From: Alphaproteobacteria bacterium
Lineage (GTDB): Bacteria > Pseudomonadota > Alphaproteobacteria > Rhodobacterales > Rhodobacteraceae
DNA: 13,978 nucleotides
Direction: 5' to 3'
NCBI GenBank assembly: GCA_030425945.1
Contig: JAUHZL010000026.1
Coordinates: 1 to 13,978, forward strand
Shown: positions 6,792 to 13,978 of the stretch, piece after piece
Numbering within the stretch: position 1 is the first letter of the stretch
How the letters are laid out: each line of letters opens with the position of its first letter
The notes under the pieces: generated by a model
Told to the model about the DNA's origin: nothing
Database searches by the model: none
The model's input: the letters and a program-made list of their open reading frames with translations, nothing else
Translations under genes and position numbers: made by a program

Positions 6792-9700
6792 CTATTCGGC
6801 GGCGCGGAGCGGCGCGCCCGGCACGTCCCGCGGGGCGGGGTCCTCGGTGTCGGGGACCGTCTCGGTCGTGCCGCCATAGGCGAAGCGGCCGCCCTCGTCG
6901 TCCCAGACCAGTTCCGGGTTGCGCACCTTGCGGGCAGACCGCCGCAGGGCGAGGTCGCGGGCCTCGCGGCTCGCTTCGCCCATCGAGAGCGCGCGCAGAC
7001 CGCGGACCGAGGCATAGGCCCCCGCCGTGATCCAGACCCGCAGGGCCAGCAGGGCCGGGGTGACCATCAGCGTCAGGACCGTCGCCACGCCCAGACCGAA
7101 CACCACGGCGGTCGCCAGCTGCTTCCACCAGAGCGCGGTCGGGCTGTCGACAGTGTAGCCGCCCGCGAAGAAGTCGAGGCTGAGACCGAACATCATCGGC
7201 GCGAGGCCCGCCATCGTGGTGATCGTCGTCAGCATCACCGGCCGAATGCGCGACTCGGCTGTGCGGATGATCGCCTCGATCCGGGGCATGTACTTCTCGT
7301 ATTCCTGGTAGGTGTCGATCAGCACGATGTTGTTGTTCACCACGATCCCGGCCAGCGCGACGATCCCGGTCCCGGTCATGATGATCGAGAAGGGTTGCCC
7401 CATCACCAGCATGCCGATCAGCACGCCCGTGGTGGACAGGATCACCGCCAGCAGCACCAGCACCGAGTTGTAGAAGCTGTTGAACTGCGCCAGCAGGATG
7501 ATGAACATCAGGCCGAGCGCGCCGAGGAAGGCCTGCCCGAGGAAGGCCTGGCTTTCCTGCTCCTCTTCCTGGTCGCCGGTCCATTCCCAGCTCACGCCGT
7601 CGGGCAGCGCGACCTCGTCCTGAAGCAGCGAGGTCAGCACCGCGATCCGCTCGGACGGCGTCACCGGGATCGCGGCGAGGCTGCCGTCGGCCAGACCGGC
7701 GTCGATCTGGTCCTGGCTGGCCAGCGGGCTGCCGTCGAGCATGCGCACCAGCGCGCCGTCGGCGTCGATCAGGGCATAGCCCACGGACGAGGTCCGCGCC
7801 TCGGGGCTGAGGGACGCGTCGACCACCTTGCGGGTGTTCTTGGCCTCCGCCGCCTTCACGTCGAAGTAGCGCGAGGCCGAGTCGCGGTCGATCTGCGCGA
7901 GCTTCGGCACCGGGGTCCGGGTCACGAAGTTCGACAGCGGCACGAGGCCGTTCGGGGTCCGCACGCGCAGGGTGTCGAGGGTCGACAGCACGCGGTCGGC
8001 TTCCGGGAAGCGGACGCGGATCTCGATTTCCTCGTCCGAGGACGGCACCCGCATGGTGTCGAGCAGCACGCCGCGCGTCACCAGCTGGACCATCGCGCCG
8101 ACCGTCGCCACGTCCGCGCCGTAGCGGCCCGCCTCGGCAACGTCGACGTTGATTTCCCAGTCGATGCCGGGCAGCGGGCGCGTGTCCTCGATGTCGGTCA
8201 GGCCCCCGATCCGCCGGTAGGCGGCCGAGGCGGCCTCGACCGCGGTGTCGAGCGCGTCGAGATCGTCGCCCTTCAGCCGCAGGTGCACGGGCTTGGCCGA
8301 GGCCGGGCCCATCGCGGCGGCGAGGATCTCGATCCGGGTGCCGGGCAGGGCCGACAGCTTGCGCTCAAGCTCCGCGAGGATGAAGTCGCCGTCGTAGCGG
8401 TCGTCGACATGGGTGCGGCTCAGCCCGAGGATCCAGGGCTCGGACACGATCGGGCGGTCTTCCCACGCCGTCAGTTCGAGCTGGATCTGGCCGATGGTGT
8501 CGCGCGGGGCCGAGGCGCCGCCGGTGTTCTGGTTCAGGCCGCCTTCCCCGGCGAAGGCAAAGACCGACTCGACGCCCGGCTGGGCCAGCGCGATCTCCTC
8601 GGCCTGCCGCAGCAGGGCGTCCTTCTCGGCGAGGCTGTGGTTGCCGCGGGCGCGCACGTAGATGATCGCCTGCTCCGGCTCGCTCTCGACGAAGAATTCG
8701 ACGCCCTTGTTGTTCTGGCCGTAGACGCTGAAGACCGCGACCACGAAGCCGATCACGGCGGCGATGACGATCACCGGCATCACCGGGTTGCCCGCGATCA
8801 GCGCGATCACGCGGCCGAAGGGCGAGCGGCGATAGCCGGCCCGGATCGGCTTGGGGCGGCGCGGCAGCTTGGCGGCGGTCAGGGTGATCGACAGCGCCAT
8901 CGCCGACAGCACGAACATCAGCGCGCCCGGCACCGCGGTCCACCACTGGCCGGTCGTCGGCAGGCCGAGCAGGTAGGACGGGTTCAGCATCTGCATCGCC
9001 GAGACGAAGACGGCGAAACCCGAGATCACCGCGAGACCCGCGCGGGCCGCCCAGGGCAGCGGCTTCAGCAGCCGCGCGGCCCGGTCGAGGTTGCGCGACA
9101 TCCGGCCCGCGACACCGCCCATCACGGGCAGGTAGACCAGCGCCACGACGAGCGAGGCGGACAGCACGAAGATCAGCGTCACCGGCAGCATGCCCATGAA
9201 CTCGCCCGGGACGCCGGGCCAGAACAGCATCGGCAGGAAGGCGCAGAGCGTCGTCGCGGTGGAGGAAACCACCGGCCAGAACATCCGCTTGGCGGCCTCG
9301 GTGAAGGCGGACATCGGGCCCGAGCCTTCCTCGATCCGCTTGTCGGCGTATTCCACCACGACGATCGCGCCGTCGACCAGCATCCCCACGGCGAGGATCA
9401 GGCCGAACATCACGATGTTCGAGATCGACACGCCCATGACCGCGAGCAGGGCGAAGCACAGCAGGAACGAGGTCGGGATGGAGAAGCCCACGAGCAGGGC
9501 CGAGCGGGTCCCGAGCGAGCCGAGCACGACGATCATCACCAGCGCGATGGCGGTCAGGACCGAGCCCTCGAGCTGGCTGACCATGCTGGCGACCTGCCGG
9601 CTCTGGTCCATCGAGATGTTCACCTCGACGGCCTGTTGCAGCTCCTGCGGCCACTGGGCGCGGATCTCGTCCACGGTCGTCCGCACGAGTTGCGCGGTGT

Positions 9701-10577
9701 CGATGACGTTGAAGCCCTTCCGCTTGACCACCTGCAGGGCGATGGTGTCCTCGCCGTTGAAGCGGGCGGTGCCGTTGCGGTCCTCGAAGGTCAGGCGGAT
9801 CGACGCCAGATCGCCCAGCGTCACGACGCGGTCGCCGTTCACCTTGACCGGCAGGTTGTAGACGTCCTGCGGGTCGTCGAAGGCCGACGGGATCTTCAGC
9901 GCGAAGGCGCCGGTATCGGTCTTGACCTGGTCCGCGGCGATGAGGCGGTTGTTGTTGGTCACGACGCCGATCAGTTCGGCGGCGGTGACGTTGTAGGCTT
10001 CGAGCTTCAGCGGGTCGATCTCGACTTCCAGCATCTCGTCGCGCTGTCCCGCGAGGCCGACCTCAAGCACCGCGTCGAGCGACTCGAGCCGGTCCTGCAT
10101 CTCCTTGGCGACGTGCAGCAGCGTGCGCTCGGGCAGACTGCCCGACAGGTTCACCACGATGATCGGGAACTCGGAGAAGTTGATCTCGTTGATCGAGTAC
10201 TTGTCCGCGCCCGACGGGAACTGCGCCTCGGCGGTGTTCATGCGGTCCCGGACATCCGCGATGGTCTGCGACTTGTTCCAGCCGAACTCGAATTCCATGA
10301 TCATGCCGGCATAGCCCTCGGCGGCGGTCGCCGAGAGCGACTTCAGCCCGTCGAGGTCCGACAGCTCGGTTTCCATCACCTTGACGAGCAGCTTCTCGCT
10401 GTCCTCGGCCGAGATGCCGGGGAAGGGTACCGACACGAAGAGCGCCGGGATCTCGATGTCCGGCTCGCCTTCCTTCGGCAGACCCACATACGCCACCGTG
10501 CCCGCCGTGATGGAGAGCACGATGAAGGCGATGACCATCCGCGCCCGCGACGCGGCCCAATCGACGATACCGGTCAT
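6792..10577 (-). CDS. RND-family efflux permease, extended form
   Basis: This 1261-residue inner-membrane protein is the proton-driven pump of a tripartite efflux system. TM1 is at about 12-33, the first periplasmic porter part at 34-335, TM2-6 at about 337-490, the second porter part at about 620-1010, and the last helices at about 1012-1180. TM4 holds VGMLVDGAIVVVEY with one aspartate (D402), where AcrB has two adjacent ones. TM10 has GIVVNNNIVLID (N1081-N1083) and no AcrB-like lysine. It is over 200 residues longer than AcrB. Extra parts are a hydrophobic hairpin at about 509-568 between TM6 and TM7, a periplasmic insert at about 915-972, and an acidic C-terminal tail after about 1185. The ATG overlaps the adaptor stop (ATGA). 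The substrate is unknown. No TolC-like outer-membrane gene is in the window. Confidence 0.95.
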   Translation of the reverse strand: MTGIVDWAASRARMVIAFIVLSITAGTVAYVGLPKEGEPDIEIPALFVSVPFPGISAEDSEKLLVKVMETELSDLDGLKSLSATAAEGYAGMIMEFEFGWNKSQTIADVRDRMNTAEAQFPSGADKYSINEINFSEFPIIVVNLSGSLPERTLLHVAKEMQDRLESLDAVLEVGLAGQRDEMLEVEIDPLKLEAYNVTAAELIGVVTNNNRLIAADQVKTDTGAFALKIPSAFDDPQDVYNLPVKVNGDRVVTLGDLASIRLTFEDRNGTARFNGEDTIALQVVKRKGFNVIDTAQLVRTTVDEIRAQWPQELQQAVEVNISMDQSRQVASMVSQLEGSVLTAIALVMIVVLGSLGTRSALLVGFSIPTSFLLCFALLAVMGVSISNIVMFGLILAVGMLVDGAIVVVEYADKRIEEGSGPMSAFTEAAKRMFWPVVSSTATTLCAFLPMLFWPGVPGEFMGMLPVTLIFVLSASLVVALVYLPVMGGVAGRMSRNLDRAARLLKPLPWAARAGLAVISGFAVFVSAMQMLNPSYLLGLPTTGQWWTAVPGALMFVLSAMALSITLTAAKLPRRPKPIRAGYRRSPFGRVIALIAGNPVMPVIVIAAVIGFVVAVFSVYGQNNKGVEFFVESEPEQAIIYVRARGNHSLAEKDALLRQAEEIALAQPGVESVFAFAGEGGLNQNTGGASAPRDTIGQIQLELTAWEDRPIVSEPWILGLSRTHVDDRYDGDFILAELERKLSALPGTRIEILAAAMGPASAKPVHLRLKGDDLDALDTAVEAASAAYRRIGGLTDIEDTRPLPGIDWEINVDVAEAGRYGADVATVGAMVQLVTRGVLLDTMRVPSSDEEIEIRVRFPEADRVLSTLDTLRVRTPNGLVPLSNFVTRTPVPKLAQIDRDSASRYFDVKAAEAKNTRKVVDASLSPEARTSSVGYALIDADGALVRMLDGSPLASQDQIDAGLADGSLAAIPVTPSERIAVLTSLLQDEVALPDGVSWEWTGDQEEEQESQAFLGQAFLGALGLMFIILLAQFNSFYNSVLVLLAVILSTTGVLIGMLVMGQPFSIIMTGTGIVALAGIVVNNNIVLIDTYQEYEKYMPRIEAIIRTAESRIRPVMLTTITTMAGLAPMMFGLSLDFFAGGYTVDSPTALWWKQLATAVVFGLGVATVLTLMVTPALLALRVWITAGAYASVRGLRALSMGEASREARDLALRRSARKVRNPELVWDDEGGRFAYGGTTETVPDTEDPAPRDVPGAPLRAAE

Positions 10578-11845
10578 GACTTGGTCTCCCGGAGGGTGAC
10601 GGTAAGCGGCGTGCCCGCCGTGACATAGTCCTGTCCGACCACGATGACGTCCACGGTCTCGGGCAGGCCAGTGACCCAGACGCCCTCGGGCGTGTCGCGC
10701 AGGATGGTGACCGGGGCGAAGGCGGCGACCTTGCCGCCCGCCTCGTCGTCGACCGCGTGGCGGATGCCGAGCGCGCCGTCGTCGTCCAGCGTCAGGGCCG
10801 AGGACGGGATGAAATGCGCGATGGCCCCCTCCGACGTCAGGCCGAGCGTGGCGGTCTGGCCGTCCCGGATCGACAGGTCGGGGTTGGCGACCTCCATCTC
10901 GACGCGGAAGGTGCGGGTGGTCAGGTCGGCCGAACGCGACAGGAAGGTGACCTGGCCCATCACCTCGCGGCCCGACGCGAGGCGTGCACCCGCCGGGGCC
11001 CTGAGCGAGACCTTGCCGATGTCGGTCTCGGGGATGAAGCCCACGAACTTGATCGGGTCGAGCTGGATCACCGTGGCGCAGGTCGAGTTGCCGCCCTGCG
11101 TGCTGAGGTAGGCGCCGAACTCGGCGGTGTCGCTTTCGAGGACGCCCGCGAAGGGCGCGGTGATGGTCAGGTGCGCGATGTCCTGCTGCGCGCGCTCGAC
11201 GGCGGCCTCGGCGGACTGGATGCCGGCGCGGACGCTTTCGAGCCCGGTGCGCGCCGAACTGACGGCGGCCTCGGCTGACGACAGCGCCGCCTCGGCATTG
11301 GCGACGCGGGTCGCGGAGGCGAAGCCGCCTTCGGACAACTGCCGCGCGGCGTTCTCGTTGATCCGGGCTTCTTCCAGCCGGGCTTCGGCCTCGGCGACGC
11401 GGGCCTCGGATTCGGGCACGCGGGCGCGCGCCTCGGCGAGGCGGGCCTGCGCCTCGGCCAGCGTGACCTGCCGGGTTCCCGGGTCGAGTTCGCACAGAAC
11501 CTGCCCGGCCTCGATCTGCGCCCCCTTGCGCAGCGGCTGCGAGACCACCTTGCCCGAGGTCTCGGCCAGCACGGCGACCTGGCGGAACGCCTCGGTCCGG
11601 CCGCGCACGATCACCGCGTTCTCGACCTGGCGCGCTTCGGAATGCTGCACGATGACCGACACCCGGTTGGCATCGGTCCCGGCCTCGGCGCGGGTCTCGG
11701 CAACGGTCGCCGGTTCGGCATCGGCGGCGGCCGCCTCCTCGGGGACGTCGCGCCCGGCGAACTCGAACAGGGCGTCGCGGTTCAGCACGAACGTCACGAG
11801 CGCGACCAGCACGACGACGGCTGAAATCAGGGGAAGGGGTTTCAT
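10574..11845 (-). CDS. RND efflux periplasmic adaptor (membrane fusion protein)
   Basis: This 423-residue protein links the RND permease to an outer-membrane channel. An N-terminal hydrophobic segment (6-21) is a signal anchor; there is no lipobox cysteine. The barrel-sandwich/lipoyl half-motifs are at about 85-125 (VAVLAETSGKVVSQPLRKGA then LCELDP) and 224-250 (DIAHLTITAPFAGVLES). A long alpha-helical hairpin lies between them at about 126-222. It is rich in Ala, Glu and Arg with a repeated seven-residue rhythm, and should reach towards the channel. The beta-barrel follows (about 260-340), with RTFRVEMEVANPD and LRDGQ-like IRDGQ motifs normal for MFPs. A single cysteine pair C118 and C256 in a periplasmic protein could form a disulfide. 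First gene of the operon; its stop overlaps the permease start by 4 nt. Confidence 0.94.
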   Translation of the reverse strand: MKPLPLISAVVVLVALVTFVLNRDALFEFAGRDVPEEAAAADAEPATVAETRAEAGTDANRVSVIVQHSEARQVENAVIVRGRTEAFRQVAVLAETSGKVVSQPLRKGAQIEAGQVLCELDPGTRQVTLAEAQARLAEARARVPESEARVAEAEARLEEARINENAARQLSEGGFASATRVANAEAALSSAEAAVSSARTGLESVRAGIQSAEAAVERAQQDIAHLTITAPFAGVLESDTAEFGAYLSTQGGNSTCATVIQLDPIKFVGFIPETDIGKVSLRAPAGARLASGREVMGQVTFLSRSADLTTRTFRVEMEVANPDLSIRDGQTATLGLTSEGAIAHFIPSSALTLDDDGALGIRHAVDDEAGGKVAAFAPVTILRDTPEGVWVTGLPETVDVIVVGQDYVTAGTPLTVTLRETKS

Positions 11846-11920
11846 CGCGGAAGGCTCCGGTCGTTCTGGCAGCCGGGGGGAGGCGACTGCGGGGTCTCAC
11901 GTCGAAGGGGCGCCACGGCA

Positions 11921-11941
11921 GGGGGGAGGGAGGGGCCCGGG
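11921..11941 (+). other. G-quadruplex-type G tract upstream of the efflux operon
   Basis: Four G-runs of 6, 3, 4 and 3 bases are separated by loops of 1, 1 and 3 bases, which fits the G3+N1-7 pattern. It lies 76 bp upstream of the adaptor start, on the strand that is the template for the efflux mRNA. The mRNA leader would be C-rich there, so any quadruplex would form in the DNA template strand. More G-runs occur at 11875-11880 and 11891-11894. Confidence 0.4.
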
Positions 11942-11971
11942 CACCGTTTGCGCTGACTTAGGCGTTCTACG

Positions 11972-11989
11972 CTGAACCGACCAGTTTAG
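11972..11989. promoter_or_regulatory. Candidate TetR-type operator of the efflux operon
   Basis: This 18-bp imperfect inverted repeat, CTGAACCGACCAGTTTAG, matches its own reverse complement at 12 of 18 positions, and every mismatch is a transition, giving CTRAACYGRYCRGTTYAG. The core AAC-N6-GTT with a GC-rich centre is like operators of TetR/AcrR repressors of efflux genes. It sits in the AT-richest part of the gap between the divergent efflux operon and the YfgM-like gene, about 127 bp upstream of the adaptor start. No repressor gene is in the window. I did not find a convincing -35/-10 pair, so which of the two genes it controls is unproven. Confidence 0.45.
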
Positions 11990-12085
11990 ATGTGAGATTT
12001 CCGCGAACCACGGCAACAAATCCACAGCCCGCCGCCGCAGGGACGGCTGGTCAAGCGGCGTCTTGCGCGGTAAAGGGCGCGAAAG

Positions 12086-12108
12086 GCCCGAAAAACGGGC
12101 AGTCTGCC
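12086..12108 (+). repeat. Overlapping inverted repeats in the leader of the YfgM-like gene
   Basis: GCCCG-AAAAA-CGGGC (12086-12100) is a perfect 5-bp stem with a 5-nt loop. It overlaps GGCAG-T-CTGCC (12098-12108), a near-perfect DNA palindrome. The two share GGC, so they could not both form in RNA. They lie 18-41 nt before the ATG at 12127, upstream of the AGAAGG ribosome binding site. A leader-structure role is speculative. Confidence 0.3.
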
Positions 12109-12126
12109 AGAGAAGGGCGCGCCGCC

Positions 12127-12771
12127 ATGAGCAACAGCGACAGCTTCATCGACGAGGTCACCGACGAGGTTCGCCGCGACAAGCTGTTTGCGACGATGCG
12201 GAAATGGGCGTGGCTCGCGGTGGTGCTGGTGCTCGCCCTCGTCGGCGGGGCCGCGTGGACCGAGTACCAGAAGGCGCAGACCCGTGCCGTGACCGAAGGC
12301 TTCGGCGACGCGCTCTATGCCGCGCTGGAAGCCCCCGACGCCGCCGCGCGGGTCGCGGCGCTTCAGGCCATCACGCCGCCCGAGGGCGGTGCGCCGGTCG
12401 TGGCGCTGCTGATCGCCGCCGAGACCGAGGATGCCGCGGCCGCCACCGCGGCGCTGCAGGCGCTGGCCGATGCGCCCGGCACCCCGCCGGTCTACCGCGA
12501 TCTCGCGCAGCTGCGGCTGGCGCTGCGGACCGACTCGGGTCTCGACGCGCAGGCGCGGATCGACCTGCTGCGCGGCCTGACCGGCGAGACCCAGCCCTTC
12601 CGCAACATCGCCCGCGAGGCGCTGGCGCTCGCCCTGATCGAGACCGGCGAGACCGCCGAGGCTGCGACGATCCTGACCGACCTGGTGGCCGATGCGGCAA
12701 CGACGCCGGGGCAGCGCCAACGTGCGGCACAACTCATGGTGGCCCTCGGAGGGCCGACCAACGAGGGGTAG
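12127..12771 (+). CDS. YfgM-like single-pass membrane protein with TPR-like domain
   Basis: This 214-residue protein starts with a charged cytoplasmic segment (MSNSDSFIDEVTDEVRRDKL), followed by one membrane helix (about 27-46). An alanine-rich, all-helical periplasmic domain (about 50-212) has a TPR-like rhythm, for example FRNIAREALALALIETGETAEAA. In E. coli YfgM works with the PpiD chaperone at the Sec translocon, and its gene lies beside bamB, as here. ATG 12127 is chosen because the typical N-terminus begins there, with AGAAGG about 10 nt upstream; the frame stays open for 45 codons further upstream but those residues look untranslated. It diverges from the efflux operon. The BamB-like gene follows after about 150 bp and is probably in the same operon. 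Confidence 0.85.
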   Translation: MSNSDSFIDEVTDEVRRDKLFATMRKWAWLAVVLVLALVGGAAWTEYQKAQTRAVTEGFGDALYAALEAPDAAARVAALQAITPPEGGAPVVALLIAAETEDAAAATAALQALADAPGTPPVYRDLAQLRLALRTDSGLDAQARIDLLRGLTGETQPFRNIAREALALALIETGETAEAATILTDLVADAATTPGQRQRAAQLMVALGGPTNEG

Positions 12772-12924
12772 ACGAATGCCTCGGCTCCTGCAGGCGATTG
12801 GGGACTTTCGGTTTTTGCCGGACTGGGCTAATGTCGCGCCCAGACCCGAGAGGGCAATGACGGGTGGGCGTGGACGCAGCGACCCGGCCGCGACGAGAGG
12901 GGCAGACAGGTGACGAGGACTTCC

Positions 12925-13978
12925 ATGCCGTGGGCGATCGATTTCCGTTCCCGCAGCGCCGGTCTGGCGCGTGCGGGCGTGATTCTTGCCGTGACCGGGC
13001 TCGCCCTTGCCGGCTGCTCGCGTGAACTGATCCTGCCGGGCGACCGGTTCGACACCCGCACCCCGCTCGATGCCACCTTCGACGCCGCCAACAGCCTCGG
13101 CGATGCGACGGCCCCGGTCGAGGTCGTGGCGACCGCACCGCGCGCCGCCGTGCCGATCCGGCTTCCGGCCACCCGGGCCTCGACCGAATGGACCCACCGC
13201 AACGGCGACACCCAGCACGTCGCGGGCCACCCGGCGCTCGGCAGCCCGCTGAGCGCGATCTGGGCCACCGACATCGGCGCGGGCGACGGGCGCAAGCACC
13301 GTATCTCGGCGGCCCCGGTCGCGGGCGGCGGGCGGATCTACACGCTCGACAGCCGCGCCACCGTCACCGCCGTGGACGCCGCCAGCGGGCAGGCCGTCTG
13401 GTCGCGTGACCTGACCCCCACGGGCGACCGCGAGGACGACGCCTCAGGCGGCGGGCTCGCCTACGCCGACGGCACGCTTTACGTCACCACCGGCTTCGGC
13501 CGCCTGCACGCCATCGACGCCGCCAGCGGCGCGCCGCGCTGGGAGCAGATGCTGGAGGCCCCGACCACGACCGCCCCGACGGTCAGCGGCGGGCGGGTCT
13601 ACGTGGTATCGAACGATGCCGTCGCGCGGGCCATCGACACCCGGAACGGCAAGATCCTCTGGACGCTGCCGGGCGCGCCGAACGTCACCAGCGTGGTCGG
13701 CGGGGCCGGTCCCGCCCTGTCGGGCCGCAATGTCATCCTGCCGCTGCCCTCGGGCGAGATCGTCGCGGCGCTGCGCAAGACCGGCATCCGCGTCTGGAAC
13801 AGTTCGGTGTCGGGCGAACGCCTCGGCCGGGCCTACACGATCTTCACCGGCGTGACCGCCGATCCCGTGATCGTCGGCGACACGATCTACGTCGGTAGCC
13901 CGACCGGGCGCCTCGTGGCCCTCGATGCCGCCGACGGCGAGCGGATCTGGACCGCCCGGGAAGGCGCCTACGGCCCGG
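12925..13978 (+). CDS. bamB: BamB-like PQQ-type beta-propeller lipoprotein (partial)
   Basis: The frame is open to the right edge, giving about 351 residues. A signal peptide ends in the lipobox LALAGC, with C31 as the lipidated cysteine, so it should be an outer-membrane lipoprotein facing the periplasm. At least five propeller-blade repeats follow, each of the form (I/L/V)Y-x-G-x-(L/V)-x-A-(I/L)D-x-x-(S/D/N)G-x-x-x-W: near RIYTLDSRATVTAVDAASG, TLYVTTGFGRLHAIDAASG, RVYVVSNDAVARAIDTRNG and TIYVGSPTGRLVALDAADG. BamB helps the BAM complex insert outer-membrane proteins. ATG 12925 has GAGG 6 nt upstream. An in-frame GTG at 12910 has GAGAGGGG at 7 nt and would add five residues; I cannot decide firmly. 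The YfgM-like gene upstream supports BamB over other PQQ-repeat proteins. The C-terminal blades and the next gene, often der (engA), are outside the window. Confidence 0.85.
   Translation, partial: MPWAIDFRSRSAGLARAGVILAVTGLALAGCSRELILPGDRFDTRTPLDATFDAANSLGDATAPVEVVATAPRAAVPIRLPATRASTEWTHRNGDTQHVAGHPALGSPLSAIWATDIGAGDGRKHRISAAPVAGGGRIYTLDSRATVTAVDAASGQAVWSRDLTPTGDREDDASGGGLAYADGTLYVTTGFGRLHAIDAASGAPRWEQMLEAPTTTAPTVSGGRVYVVSNDAVARAIDTRNGKILWTLPGAPNVTSVVGGAGPALSGRNVILPLPSGEIVAALRKTGIRVWNSSVSGERLGRAYTIFTGVTADPVIVGDTIYVGSPTGRLVALDAADGERIWTAREGAYGP

Noticed and set aside
4697..7030. A 777-codon plus-strand open frame across the MFS and mazG genes
   Set aside because: It spans two clearly real minus-strand genes and their gap, and the translation has no recognisable fold.
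6651..10628. A 1325-codon plus-strand open frame opposite the permease
   Set aside because: It mirrors the RND permease codons in the antisense frame; its translation is low-complexity, rich in His, Arg, Gly and Asp, without domains. Long antisense frames are expected at this GC content.
11992..12126. Upstream in-frame extension of the YfgM-like gene
   Set aside because: The 45 extra codons lack a good start signal and cover hairpins and low-complexity sequence; the typical N-terminus begins at 12127.

Overview
The window is very GC-rich DNA from a chromosome, most likely an alphaproteobacterium of the Rhodobacteraceae/Roseobacter group. This rests on base composition, on the family make-up of the genes, and on the YfgM-like gene followed by a BamB-like lipoprotein at the right end; no rRNA or marker gene is present to settle it. 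It is densely coding, with ten genes, two of them cut by the window edges. I see no tRNA, rRNA, CRISPR array, insertion sequence or phage gene.

Left part (1-4580): a signalling neighbourhood. A NarL/LuxR-type response regulator (minus, cut by the left edge) diverges from a membrane protein with three helices and a Popeye-like cyclic-nucleotide-binding fold (622-1359). A two-gene partner-switching unit follows: a STAS anti-sigma-factor antagonist (1469-1804) and, 2 nt later, an RsbW-like serine kinase/anti-sigma factor (1807-2271). Converging on it, with a 25-bp overlap, is an RsbU-like PP2C/SpoIIE phosphatase carrying its own N-terminal cyclic-nucleotide-binding domain (2247-3566). Divergent from the phosphatase is a metallo-beta-lactamase-fold hydrolase (3753-4580) of a type that could hydrolyse a cyclic nucleotide. 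The simplest model is that a cyclic nucleotide tunes the phosphatase, which dephosphorylates the STAS protein, which then captures the kinase and frees its unseen target. No sigma factor lies in the window. The Rba system of Rhodobacter capsulatus (STAS, kinase and phosphatase affecting gene-transfer-agent production) is the closest known analogue in the family.

Middle (4577-11845, all minus strand): an RND efflux operon reads adaptor (10574-11845), then permease (6792-10577), coupled by an ATGA overlap. Next comes mazG, an NTP pyrophosphohydrolase (5936-6781), whose start lies 10 nt after the permease stop. After a 126-bp gap there is an MFS transporter (4577-5809). The permease is unusually long, with an extra membrane hairpin and an extra periplasmic insert. 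The operon leader holds an 18-bp TetR-operator-like inverted repeat and a G-quadruplex-type G tract.

Right part (12127-13978, plus strand): a YfgM-like single-pass protein (12127-12771) is followed by a BamB-like beta-propeller lipoprotein that runs off the right edge. This is an envelope/outer-membrane-assembly unit. No stretch longer than 300 bases lacks a gene; the longest gaps are 337-621 (285 bp) and 11846-12126 (281 bp), both between divergent genes.
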